Counted from the stretch's first letter, positions 1-6,274 are shown. The stretch: DNA of 7,112 nt from an uncultured Clostridiaceae bacterium (GCA_947175805.1 CAMWOF010000124.1:1-7112); one strand, 5' to 3'. Notes: a model not told the origin generated them from the sequence alone. Made by a program: numbers and translations.

Positions 1-1
1 G

Positions 2-790
2 GCATTGGGTGCACTTTGTGGAAGCTGGATGGGCGGCGGCGGAAATATGCTGGCGATTCAGGCGGCTCTGCATGTAGATGAGTCTACTATGGCATATGCA
101 CTGGTTATGGATTCCATTTGTGCAACACTCTATGTTATGTTTCTTTTATGGGCAATCGGACGTGCCGACAAGTTTAACAAGTGGACGAAGGCAGATACCC
201 ATTTAATTGATGAGGTAGGCGCCGCTTTGGAGGAAGAGGCAAAAGCGAATACAAGTCCTTTGACGTGGCAGAATATTGCAATTTTGCTGGGCTCCGGCCT
301 GCTCGTATCAGCGGTCAGCCAGGAGTTGGGCGTCATCATTAACGGTTACCTGTCATTTTTCGATAAGGCAACATGGACAGTGCTGATTGTGACAGTTGCC
401 GGTGTGGTTATGGCACTGACGCCATTTGGTAAGCTGAAGGGAACAGAAGAGATTTCTAATGTGCTTTTGTATATTGTCGTTGCATTGATTGCATCCCGTG
501 CGGATCTTGCAAGTATGGGTAATGCACCTATGTGGCTGCTGTCAGGATTATTTATTTTGGTTTTCCATGTTGTTATAATGGTAATTCTGGCAAAGTTGTT
601 GAAGATGGATATCTTCACCTGCTGCGTGGCATCTCTTGCCAACATCGGCGGTACAGCTACAGCACCGGTGCTTGCAGGAACCTATTCCAGTGCATTGGTA
701 CCGGTAGGTATCATCATGGCGCTGCTGGGATATGTTGTGGGAACCGGCGGCGGATTGATTGTAGCACAATTGATGAGTATGTTTGGATAG
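2..790 (+). CDS. DUF819-family integral membrane protein, C-terminal part (5' end outside window)
   Basis: The reading frame is open from the first bases and the first apparent start (TTG at 5) lies inside conserved sequence, so the true start is upstream of the window. About 262 residues are visible; from memory, full family members run near 380-400. The protein is very hydrophobic, with about six or seven membrane segments (roughly residues 36-52, 90-112, 122-142, 150-168, 176-200 and 205-255 of the visible part). Two glycine-rich motifs match my knowledge of the DUF819/YjcL family: GSWMGGGGNM at the start and ASLANIGGTATAPVLA near the C-terminus. They look like the two pseudo-symmetric halves of a transporter-like fold. 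The family has no well established substrate, so transport is inference. A strong terminator follows 18 nt after the stop, so this is the last gene of its transcript. Family assignment is fairly sure, function is not. Confidence 0.85.
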   Translation, partial: ALGALCGSWMGGGGNMLAIQAALHVDESTMAYALVMDSICATLYVMFLLWAIGRADKFNKWTKADTHLIDEVGAALEEEAKANTSPLTWQNIAILLGSGLLVSAVSQELGVIINGYLSFFDKATWTVLIVTVAGVVMALTPFGKLKGTEEISNVLLYIVVALIASRADLASMGNAPMWLLSGLFILVFHVVIMVILAKLLKMDIFTCCVASLANIGGTATAPVLAGTYSSALVPVGIIMALLGYVVGTGGGLIVAQLMSMFG

Positions 791-808
791 GAAGCAGAGA
801 GATTGTTG

Positions 809-849
809 AAAAGAGGGCAAGTCGCAATGTTGCGATTTGCCCTCTTTTT
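809..849 (+). terminator. Intrinsic terminator of the DUF819-family gene
   Basis: A long hairpin pairs 809-826 with 831-848, with one G-T wobble (821/836) and a 4-nt loop (827-830). The right arm runs directly into a T tract (844-848). It begins 18 nt after the stop codon at 788-790, as expected for rho-independent termination of the upstream gene. Confidence 0.9.
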
Positions 850-871
850 ACGTTTGCAATATATCGCCGCA

Positions 872-910
872 TAGAACTGCCAGTGTTTGTTAGCACCGTT
901 TGCGGTTCTA
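872..910. repeat. Inverted repeat, 9-bp arms with 21-nt loop
   Basis: TAGAACTGC (872-880) pairs with GCGGTTCTA (902-910) with one G-T wobble. It lies just beyond the terminator of the DUF819 gene and has no T tract, so it is not a second terminator. It could be a fold in a short transcript or an operator; nothing in the sequence decides. Confidence 0.4.
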
Positions 911-1039
911 GGAGTCCTTATACTTTCTTTGAAAAACATAGTGATTCAAAGATTAAAATGTGATAAAATTTATTATATTATGGAGAATAGGACTGTGAAT
1001 GTAGCAGAGTATGCTATTAAAGTTAATATAGGAGTTATG

Positions 1040-1070
1040 AAGGGGGCATTATGATATGCCCCCTTTTTGT
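1040..1070 (+). terminator. Second intrinsic terminator on the + strand, with no clear gene before it
   Basis: Arms 1040-1049 and 1056-1065 form a perfect 10-bp G/C-rich stem with a 6-nt loop (TATGAT), followed by a T run (1064-1068). Polarity favours + strand transcription, since the minus-strand reading lacks a T tract after the stem. No convincing + strand gene lies between this and the terminator at 809-849. It also sits just past the 3' end of the minus-strand operon (stop at 1077-1079) and may help insulate it. Confidence 0.8.
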
Positions 1071-1076
1071 TTATCG

Positions 1077-1685
1077 TTATTTTTTTATATTTATAGACTT
1101 GCCTATAGGCCTGCCATTTTTTTCTTTGACCGGTACATTGTGGTATGCATTTACCTCCGCCATAAACTCTTTTATAAATACACCAAATGCTTCAGCTGCT
1201 TCCTTTTGCTGTATATTCACGGGCTCATATTTATCACCCTTGAGATTGCTTGGAGAGACAGTAAGCGTCAATATTTCCTTTTTCTCCAAATCGTAAAAGG
1301 TTGCCCATGCGTATGAGTCTGAATCTACAATACCTACATTTTCCTTCGTCAGACACATGGGTTCGCCATAGCTGATATCACCGCCATCAAAAGAAAGAGG
1401 GATGACATAAAGCATGCTTGTTTTAAATGCAATGGCATAGTACCAATAGCGGGTGGTGGTATTAATGCTTGTTCGTCCTCCGCCGGTATAATTCGTTATC
1501 TTCCAGTGCGCATATGCCGGTGTGAAACTTTCGGCATCAGGAACAGTCTTTTGAATAATATCATTGATTTGTTTTTTCTCTTCACTGTCTATCCCTTTTT
1601 TCTCATCGATACATGCCTTGATATATACAATCACGAATAAGACAACTAAAACTATTATGCCATAAATAATATACTTTGTTTCCAT
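1077..1685 (-). CDS. Membrane-anchored protein of unknown function (202 aa)
   Basis: I do not recognise a named family. Residues about 5-24 form one strongly hydrophobic segment (signal anchor). A short charged linker follows (CIDEKKGIDSEEKK), then a soluble domain of about 160 residues rich in predicted beta strands (around residues 80-160), ending in an amphipathic helix (about 162-180). That layout, strands closed by a C-terminal helix, resembles bacterial PH-like domains, but this is inference. The IKAC sequence is a poor lipobox because Lys sits at -2, so a lipoprotein is unlikely. The start ATG at 1685 has GGAGG at 1699-1703, a rather long 13-nt spacing. The gene lies 22 nt downstream of the 156-aa membrane protein gene on the same strand, and its ribosome binding site is in that gap, so the two are co-transcribed. 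Confidence 0.75.
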   Translation of the reverse strand: METKYIIYGIIVLVVLFVIVYIKACIDEKKGIDSEEKKQINDIIQKTVPDAESFTPAYAHWKITNYTGGGRTSINTTTRYWYYAIAFKTSMLYVIPLSFDGGDISYGEPMCLTKENVGIVDSDSYAWATFYDLEKKEILTLTVSPSNLKGDKYEPVNIQQKEAAEAFGVFIKEFMAEVNAYHNVPVKEKNGRPIGKSINIKK

Positions 1686-1707
1686 AGATTCTTTTTATCC
1701 TCCTGTA

Positions 1708-2178
1708 TTAAAAATGTGTCTGGCTGCTCTGGGGGGCTGCCTGATTCAAATAAGCATGGTTATAATAATATTTTGGACGTTTTATGAAAGTAACATCAAA
1801 TGTCCGCAAATCCGTATCCATCATATTATGAATTATAAATCCTGATTGAAAATCCCGAAACCTGATGGAGCCAAGGTGTGAATGGAGATAGTTCATGCCA
1901 TTATAGCAGATTCCATTTTCATAAAACACCAAAGAATCCTTTAAATGTATCAGCGGGAACAGTCCGATTGCCAAAGAAATTGCCCATAGGATAAGCAATA
2001 TGACAATCCCCTTTATATCAGCAAACATTCTTCCTATACCCTGGATACCTCCGGGACAGGCAAAGTCTAGAAAAATAGCAATCGCCGTTCGGCAGACCGT
2101 ATGCAAAATAATTTTTGTTTTATCCGGGTATGCCTGTGTCAATGGTGCACCTAATTGTTCCTGCGATACTTTATCCAT
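1708..2178 (-). CDS. Small membrane protein of unknown function with C-terminal strand-rich domain (156 aa)
   Basis: The protein has two hydrophobic segments (about residues 23-42 and 56-78) separated by a short glycine-containing loop, then a cytoplasmic-type tail of about 75 residues starting with KDSLVFYENGICYNG. That stretch, a strand followed by a turn, resembles the first strands of bacterial PH-like or DUF6585-type domains; this is inference from pattern, not a proven match. The start ATG at 2176-2178 is well supported by GGAGG at 2186-2190 (7-nt spacing). It is the first gene of a two-gene operon, with the 202-aa membrane protein gene 22 nt downstream, and a good promoter lies upstream (2223-2251). 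The C-terminal end, rich in Gln and Ser, shows no recognisable motif. Function unknown. Confidence 0.75.
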   Translation of the reverse strand: MDKVSQEQLGAPLTQAYPDKTKIILHTVCRTAIAIFLDFACPGGIQGIGRMFADIKGIVILLILWAISLAIGLFPLIHLKDSLVFYENGICYNGMNYLHSHLGSIRFRDFQSGFIIHNMMDTDLRTFDVTFIKRPKYYYNHAYLNQAAPQSSQTHF

Positions 2179-2222
2179 AGTAAAACCTCCAAATTATCTT
2201 GGCATTCCAAAGCGCTGTTCAT

Positions 2223-2251
2223 AATATAGCATTTGTATTTTTAAGCTACAA
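2223..2251 (-). promoter_or_regulatory. Promoter of the two-gene membrane protein operon (extended -10)
   Basis: On the minus strand, TGC-TATATT forms an extended -10 (TATATT at 2223-2228, TG at 2230-2231). A weak -35, TTGTAG (2246-2251), lies at exactly 17 bp spacing. Predicted transcription would begin near 2216, giving a leader of about 38 nt before the ATG at 2178. Confidence 0.55.
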
Positions 2252-2334
2252 TAAGAATTCCCTGAGTTACAGTTTTCTTCCTTGAAAGATATTTTTGTCG
2301 GAGCCTAATCAATATTGATAAGTCCTATCAGATA

Positions 2335-2679
2335 TCATTTATTAAGAAGAATATCACAGATAAAGCTTCCCTGATCATTTTTATATAGAATGCTTCCACC
2401 GTATTTTTCTACACAGTGTATGATATTTAATGTTCCGATTCCTGTGGAATATCGTCCAGGGTGTACAGGCTTTCCGTCTATTAGATGCACCTCATGTTCA
2501 ACCGTGTTTTTAACACGGATAGCCAGCATGTCATACTGATTTTCTATTTCCAGCAGAATATATCGCTCATTTGTACATTTGCTGCAGGCTGCCATGGCAT
2601 TTTCCAGAAGATTACCAAATAATGTGGTAACATCTATCGGTTCCATAAATCCGAGTTCAATGCCTTTAAATTCAAATTG
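2335..2679 (-). pseudogene. Truncated AgrC-type GHKL sensor histidine kinase (ATP-binding domain remnant)
   Basis: The sequence matches the C-terminal ATP-binding half of GHKL (HATPase_c_5) kinases such as AgrC. From the ATG at 2646, the N box is GNLLENAMAA (residues 11-20), a second conserved Asn is in VKNTVE (N47), and the glycine motif is TGIGTLNI (68-75), giving 103 residues. The family-like sequence continues 11 codons upstream of that ATG (QFEFKGIELGF) until a TAA at 2680-2682. This shows that the ATG is internal and the gene is cut off. The sensor/transmembrane part and the phospho-accepting His region are missing, and no ribosome binding site precedes 2646. A complete kinase of this type usually exceeds 400 residues. 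No response regulator is adjacent. Most likely a decayed remnant; a short expressed GHKL protein cannot be excluded. Confidence 0.75.
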
Positions 2680-2711
2680 TTAATCCTTCCATTTGAGGAT
2701 ATTTAATAATT

Positions 2712-2741
2712 GTTATAAACTATCATAAAAAACGCCGTCAA
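2712..2741 (-). promoter_or_regulatory. Promoter-like site upstream of the GHKL remnant
   Basis: On the minus strand, TTGACG (2736-2741, five of six consensus bases) and TATAAC (2712-2717, five of six) are 18 bp apart. Transcription would start near 2705 and run into the truncated kinase sequence. No intact gene start follows within 60 nt. Confidence 0.5.
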
Positions 2742-2858
2742 CCCTTGAAAACTCTAAATTTAAGCAAGTTAACTTTATTTTGTTCATTACATCATTTTAT
2801 ATCCTTCCCCCTATGATTACAAGTGCTGATAAGGGAAAAAATGAGGGAAAGAAAAAAC

Positions 2859-2864
2859 TATAAT
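2859..2864 (+). promoter_or_regulatory. Perfect TATAAT -10 element for the DUF6061-like gene
   Basis: TATAAT lies about 75 nt upstream of the ATG at 2940. No good -35 is found at 16-18 bp (the region is A-rich), so the site may be weak or activator-dependent. It is the only clear -10 hexamer in the gap. Confidence 0.35.
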
Positions 2865-2939
2865 ATTAAGTAACAAGTAATGAGAAGGTAATCGAACTGA
2901 AAGATATGCTTAAATTTTAGGACACAAGGAGTTGATGAT

Positions 2940-3176
2940 ATGAATTTTATTTCTGCAAGTTACAATATGTACCAAAACAGTATTGATATTACTACATTTG
3001 ATGGCTACATATTACGAATTGATTGTAATAAGGCAGAGGAAGGATTGAAAACCACCCCATGGACAGACCATGTATTGAATGCGTTGGCAATAGACGATCC
3101 GCTTGAATATGCAAGACTTTATCTCAACAATGAAATGCAGATATTCATAGATGCAGAGGACAGTCTTGATCTTTAA
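2940..3176 (+). CDS. Small DUF6061-like protein (78 aa)
   Basis: This is a short acidic protein with no membrane segment or signal peptide. The order of features fits the DUF6061 group of small clostridial proteins as I remember it: an opening ISASYN strand, a DG-containing strand pair (IDITTFDGYILRIDCNKAE, residues 15-33), and the DDPLEYARLYLNNEMQIFI segment (52-70), where a 'DP..Y..L.L' pattern is typical. No function is established for that group. The start is firm: AAGGAG at 2926-2931 with 8-nt spacing to ATG. It is transcribed alone and ends at a long hairpin shared with the convergent acetyltransferase gene. Family match is moderate; coding status is strong. Confidence 0.75.
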   Translation: MNFISASYNMYQNSIDITTFDGYILRIDCNKAEEGLKTTPWTDHVLNALAIDDPLEYARLYLNNEMQIFIDAEDSLDL

Positions 3177-3179
3177 TAA

Positions 3180-3229
3180 AACGAAAAATGCTTAGAATCT
3201 TTAAAATATGATTTTAAGCATTTTTCGTT
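3180..3229. terminator. Bidirectional terminator between convergent genes
   Basis: An exceptionally long stem pairs 3180-3199 with 3210-3229 (20 bp with one G-T wobble). It includes AAAAATGC/GCATTTTT, so both strands offer a U-rich arm. It begins 4 nt after the stop of the DUF6061-like gene and lies 75 nt beyond the stop of the convergent acetyltransferase gene, so it can serve both. Confidence 0.85.
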
Positions 3230-3304
3230 ATTGGTTATTCGCTTATAAAATAATAATCCTGATAAGACCAAAATGATAATATAAATGGAAAAACAAACAG
3301 GAAG

Positions 3305-3835
3305 TTATCTTTCCGAATATCTATAAAATCTTCCTGTCGTAACTATATCCCCACCATTGCACTCATAAGGTACATCTTTTTCATAATGAAATCCAAGTTT
3401 CTGAATAATGCGTCCAGAAGCAGGATTTTCTATTGCATGAATAGCAATGCACTCATTCATTTTTAAAGTCTCTTTTGCATAACACATCACTTTATTCATA
3501 GCTTCCAACGTATATCCCTTTCCCCAGAATCTTCTCCCAAGATTATAGGAAATATCCCAACTGTTTTCTTCTTCATTAAAGTAGATAAGGCAAGTTCCTA
3601 TGATTTCCGATGTTTCTTTTAAAATAATAATCCATCTATTCCATTTATCATTTTCTATATTGCCAAGCTCAAATTCAACAAACTCTTTTGTATCACTTAT
3701 ATCACTGCTTGCTTTCCAATACATATATTTTGATACATTTTCATCCTGCATCCAACAATGAAAAATTTCATTAGTATCCTTTAAATGAATTTTTCTTAAA
3801 ATCAGTCTATCTGTTTCCAACTCGGGTGTGGTCAT
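3305..3835 (-). CDS. GNAT-family N-acetyltransferase, RimJ/RimL type (176 aa)
   Basis: This enzyme would transfer an acetyl group from acetyl-CoA to an amine; the substrate is unknown (protein N-terminus or small molecule). The N-terminus, ELETDRLILRKIHLKD (residues 5-20), is the typical RimJ/RimL-like opening. RFWGKGY (102-108) is the acetyl-CoA pyrophosphate-binding loop (R/Q-x-x-G-x-G). N137-PASGRIIQKLGF (137-149) is the usual C-terminal motif, where Asn followed by an alpha helix ends in the 'LGF' turn. Length is normal for the family. A longer start at 3862 exists, but ATG 3833-3835 has a perfect GGAGG at 3842-3846 (6-nt spacing) and the longer form has none, so 3835 is chosen. It is a single gene with a perfect dyad about 90 nt upstream (3927-3942). 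Confidence 0.9.
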   Translation of the reverse strand: MTTPELETDRLILRKIHLKDTNEIFHCWMQDENVSKYMYWKASSDISDTKEFVEFELGNIENDKWNRWIIILKETSEIIGTCLIYFNEEENSWDISYNLGRRFWGKGYTLEAMNKVMCYAKETLKMNECIAIHAIENPASGRIIQKLGFHYEKDVPYECNGGDIVTTGRFYRYSER

Positions 3836-3926
3836 ATTTTTCCTCCGCCAATCTCGATTCATTCTGCTCTATTCAAATTCTCACTAAACATGAATTTTGT
3901 ATAGATAACATCACAATTCTTGTATT

Positions 3927-3942
3927 TTAGTGATGTCACTAA
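3927..3942. promoter_or_regulatory. Perfect dyad TTAGTGATGTCACTAA, candidate operator
   Basis: Seven-base arms TTAGTGA and TCACTAA are separated by 2 bp. An extra TCACTAA half-site lies at 3881-3887, between the dyad and the acetyltransferase start. The arms are not G/C-rich and no T tract follows, so a protein-binding site is more likely than a terminator. It sits upstream of the acetyltransferase gene and 41 nt below the stop of the Cys-rich gene. Confidence 0.45.
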
Positions 3943-3982
3943 TATTTACCTTTTGTCCAAACCGGAATTTTTCAGTTCCTAA

Positions 3983-4321
3983 TTACTGACACTCTTTTCT
4001 TAATATCTCATTTGGGGCTTCAATTTCATTTGCAATCGTATGCTCTGTCAATTCAGACAAGAGCTTTATTTTCGCATTGATAATAGGTCTCATACAATTT
4101 GGAACATGCTCCTGATGCGCCCTATGAATAGCTACACACTCTTTACAATTACCATGATAGCGACAGGCTTTTTTACATGAGCAATGGTCTTTATCTTTGT
4201 ATTCCTCTCTGAAAACAGACGCAAATTCTTCTTGTAACCGCAACCCCTCCTGTCTATTTCCCTTATGGAATTGTTCCATTGCCTCTAATTCTTTTTTATT
4301 ACCCTCAATAATCATTTTCAT
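3983..4321 (-). CDS. Cys/His-rich small protein, probable metal-binding (112 aa)
   Basis: I know similar short clostridial proteins but no firm function. Residues 8-40 form a charged helix (EGNKKELEAMEQFHKG and onward). A cysteine/histidine cluster follows: CSCKKACRYHGNCKECVAIH (47-66), then HRAHQEH (66-72), and C76 in VPNCMRP. The cysteine spacing is C-x-C-x3-C-x5-C-x2-C-x13-C with five nearby histidines, a pattern suited to zinc or an iron-sulfur site (inference). The C-terminal part is helical. A longer frame opens at 4375, but the ATG at 4319-4321 has GGAGG at 4327-4331 (5-nt spacing), and the -10 element at 4366-4371 would place the transcription start below 4375, so 4321 is chosen. It lies between the acetyltransferase and the mobilization module; which side it belongs to is unclear. 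Confidence 0.7.
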   Translation of the reverse strand: MKMIIEGNKKELEAMEQFHKGNRQEGLRLQEEFASVFREEYKDKDHCSCKKACRYHGNCKECVAIHRAHQEHVPNCMRPIINAKIKLLSELTEHTIANEIEAPNEILRKECQ

Positions 4322-4508
4322 ATATCCCTCCACAATTTCGATTTGTCGCTCCAAGCTACACAAACAGTATACCATGCTATTCGATATAATTCCACATTTT
4401 CTTCAAATAAGGACAGTGACATAATGCGGAGCGTTTTTGCTGTGATACGCCACGAACTTTATTTCACTTATATTATCGGCAATAATCATTACTGATATAG
4501 CCATCTGT
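4322..4508. other. Intergenic gap; likely left boundary zone of the mobile element
   Basis: The gap holds the promoter of the Cys-rich gene (4366-4394) and a short minus-strand frame (4318-4422, 34 codons) whose TGA overlaps the ATG at 4321, discussed as a finding. Base composition changes here from AT-rich host-like sequence to the more GC-rich relaxase gene. No U-tailed terminator was found after the relaxase stop, and no attachment repeat could be shown. Confidence 0.4.
4366..4394 (-). promoter_or_regulatory. Extended -10 promoter of the Cys-rich gene
   Basis: On the minus strand, TGG-TATACT forms an extended -10 (TATACT at 4366-4371, five of six bases). A poor -35 (TGGAAT, 4389-4394) lies 17 bp upstream. 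Transcription would start near 4359, giving a 38-nt leader to the ATG at 4321. Confidence 0.45.
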
Positions 4509-6116
4509 CTATCTGCCTCTTTCATATTCTGCATTCTGCGTTCGATACATAGGACGGTTATACTTTACACTTTCTATTGGTTTCAATTCTTCCATGAAAC
4601 TTTCCACCGCCTTCATATACACCTCTGCCTGTTCCAGTGTGCATATCCGGTTCTCTGGTGCAATCTCGCCCCTTATTTCAGAAACTTTTATCCCCTGTTC
4701 CGTCTGCACATTCCAGAATCCCGCCAGTTGGTAATCCGTTCCCCGCCCATTATAATTCTCATATACCGGGACTACTTCCCCTTTTGATGTCTGCCACGAG
4801 GCAATCTCCGGGAAAATGACAAGCCTGTCATAACGGGGGAGAGGGGTACGGTACTCTTTTAACAGCCTGCCGAGAGGGGTATAGCCGTAAGGGGAGGCTG
4901 CCCGTATATCCCTTTTTTCTTCCACAAGCCTTACAAACTCCTTTACCACTGGTATCATGGAAAACAGTTTATAAAATAGGGCTTTGAATTTATCCAGCAC
5001 ATTGATGAAATCCAGACGCTTTTCAAATTCTTTATCCAGCACCCCGATATCCTCTAAAAGTCCGTCTTTTCTTGCCTGTATTTGCTCCTTTTCATTCTCT
5101 GCTTTCCGAACATCGCATAAAAGATGTTCTTTATCGGAATGGAGGGTAAGTGTATCCAGTTTTAACAACAGATTTTCCTGCTTTATTTCTTCCTGCTCTG
5201 TCATGAGTTTCTGTTTCATTTCCCTGCTTTCCGTTTTTATCTGTATCAAATCTTTTTCTGCCCCGGCAATCTCCATTTGCGTGCCGGACAAATGCCTTTC
5301 CGCCTCTGAAACCTCTTTTTCTGTCTGTTCCAGACGGAGGCTGGTGTCATAAAGCATATCCTGCTTTTCGTCAAGGTTCTCTGTTACCATTTCCAGACGT
5401 TTTGTTTCCTGCTGTACCTTATATTCTGCAACAGTCAGGTCATGGTTTTTCCCTTTCTGCTTGTCCTTCACAAACACACCGTAATGGATCAGCATCTGCA
5501 TACTGGCTGTTTCCCTTAAATGGTTCTGCAAGATGTTCTCCAGTGTCTTGGGGGTGAAAACAGAGCGTTTGGAAACCTTTGTTTCCAGCCCACGCTTAAA
5601 CCCTCTGCCTATGGGGACACCCACCACATGCATGTGCGGGCTTGCCTCATCAAAATGAACCACCGCATTTGCAACCTTAAAATCCGGCATTTCCTGCTGT
5701 AACTGTTCCAGCAGGGTATCATATACCTTGCAGATGTTTTCTTTGTTCTCTTTTTCGTTATCGGTCTCTATAAAGATGTTTTCCCAAAAGTCTTTATCCC
5801 CGCACTGGAAGATAATCTCTACTGCCATGTCTTGGTTTTTGTCAGATACATGCTCAAAATAATCCTCAATCCGTCGGTCTGCCCTTGTCTGCTTTTGGTT
5901 ATACTGCTGTAGTGCCTCTGAAAAAGTGTCCTGATAGACTGTTTTCACATCCCGCAGGAGATTTGTACTGCCAAAGAGCAAAACGATGTTCTCCCTGTCG
6001 TATTCCTTAGAACGGTATTTCCGTAGATTGTGTTTTGCCACACCGGACAGCTTACCTTTGCTGTTGATGGCACTTTTCCCATTACTGATATGGGCACTGT
6101 ATGATACGTCATCCAT
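4509..6116 (-). CDS. mobV: MobV-family relaxase (Mob_Pre, plasmid recombination/mobilization protein), 535 aa
   Basis: Relaxases of this family nick one DNA strand at oriT, stay covalently bound to it, and start transfer through a helper conjugation apparatus. Conserved signatures are in order: HNLR (29-32), equivalent to the HNxR segment with the catalytic histidine of pMV158 MobM; DKDFWE (107-112); and the metal-binding triad motif HFDEASPHMH (154-163) followed by VVGVPI. After the catalytic part comes a long coiled coil (about 232-385, rich in Glu, Lys and Leu), then a less familiar C-terminal region (about 420-530) with aromatic and Gly-rich stretches. A longer frame begins at 6197, but ATG 6114-6116 has AAGGAG at 6123-6128 (6-nt spacing) and the family usually begins near S-x-S-x-H-x-S-N-G, so the shorter start is preferred. 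Hairpins expected of an oriT lie just upstream. No helper conjugation gene is visible. Confidence 0.9.
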   Translation of the reverse strand: MDDVSYSAHISNGKSAINSKGKLSGVAKHNLRKYRSKEYDRENIVLLFGSTNLLRDVKTVYQDTFSEALQQYNQKQTRADRRIEDYFEHVSDKNQDMAVEIIFQCGDKDFWENIFIETDNEKENKENICKVYDTLLEQLQQEMPDFKVANAVVHFDEASPHMHVVGVPIGRGFKRGLETKVSKRSVFTPKTLENILQNHLRETASMQMLIHYGVFVKDKQKGKNHDLTVAEYKVQQETKRLEMVTENLDEKQDMLYDTSLRLEQTEKEVSEAERHLSGTQMEIAGAEKDLIQIKTESREMKQKLMTEQEEIKQENLLLKLDTLTLHSDKEHLLCDVRKAENEKEQIQARKDGLLEDIGVLDKEFEKRLDFINVLDKFKALFYKLFSMIPVVKEFVRLVEEKRDIRAASPYGYTPLGRLLKEYRTPLPRYDRLVIFPEIASWQTSKGEVVPVYENYNGRGTDYQLAGFWNVQTEQGIKVSEIRGEIAPENRICTLEQAEVYMKAVESFMEELKPIESVKYNRPMYRTQNAEYERGR

Positions 6117-6194
6117 CACATTCTCCTTTCTGCCGGAGGGAAAAATTCTCTTATCTGTCATTTTCTTTCCGGCTGTTTTCCTTACCAATCGTTT

Positions 6195-6231
6195 CACGTT
6201 TCAGATTTTATTTTCGGCTGATGGAAACGTG
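6195..6231. repeat. Inverted repeat CACGTTTC/GAAACGTG upstream of the relaxase
   Basis: Eight-base perfect arms (6195-6202 and 6224-6231) with a 21-nt spacer. It lies at the relaxase-proximal edge of the hairpin cluster and may be part of oriT or a relaxase operator. Confidence 0.45.
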
Positions 6232-6240
6232 GCGGGGTGT

Positions 6241-6274
6241 GGTTATCATTTCGGCTCTGCCGATAATGATAACC
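6241..6274. repeat. Hairpin GGTTATCATTTCGGC / GCCGATAATGATAACC, candidate oriT element
   Basis: Fifteen base pairs are interrupted only by one bulged T (6264), with a 3-nt TCT loop (6256-6258). The + strand just before and into the left arm reads GTGTGGTTAT (6237-6246), which resembles the GTGTG/TTAT nick region that I recall from the pMV158 oriT recognised by MobV relaxases. Together with its place directly upstream of the relaxase gene, this makes it the best nick-site candidate, but the strand is opposite to the relaxase coding strand and the match is by eye. Confidence 0.55.

Larger units (their letters stand above)
2683..2939. other. AT-rich intergenic region between divergent transcripts
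   Basis: This AT-rich stretch carries no coding sequence that I can support. It holds the minus-strand promoter at 2712-2741, a perfect TATAAT at 2859-2864 that may serve the + strand gene at 2940, and the ribosome binding site of that gene at 2926-2931. Nothing else stands out. Confidence 0.6.

Noticed and set aside
980..1054. 24-codon + strand frame before the orphan terminator
   Set aside because: It has no ribosome binding site, and its stop lies inside the terminator hairpin. Too short and unsupported to call a gene.
3298..3336. CAGGAAG...CTTCCTG inverted repeat at the acetyltransferase 3' end
   Set aside because: The arms are only 7 bp, with a long spacer partly inside the coding sequence. 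Probably chance.
3836..3862. Nine extra N-terminal codons for the acetyltransferase
   Set aside because: No ribosome binding site precedes the ATG at 3862, whereas the ATG at 3835 has a perfect GGAGG, and the family opening motif starts right after it.
4472..4485. ATTATCGGCA shared with the minus-strand reading of the hairpin at 6241-6274
   Set aside because: A 10-bp identity without matching flanks is not enough to claim an attachment or origin copy.
6117..6197. 27 extra N-terminal codons for the relaxase (GTG start)
   Set aside because: The ATG at 6116 has AAGGAG at 6-nt spacing and gives the usual family N-terminus. The upstream codons show no conserved motif.
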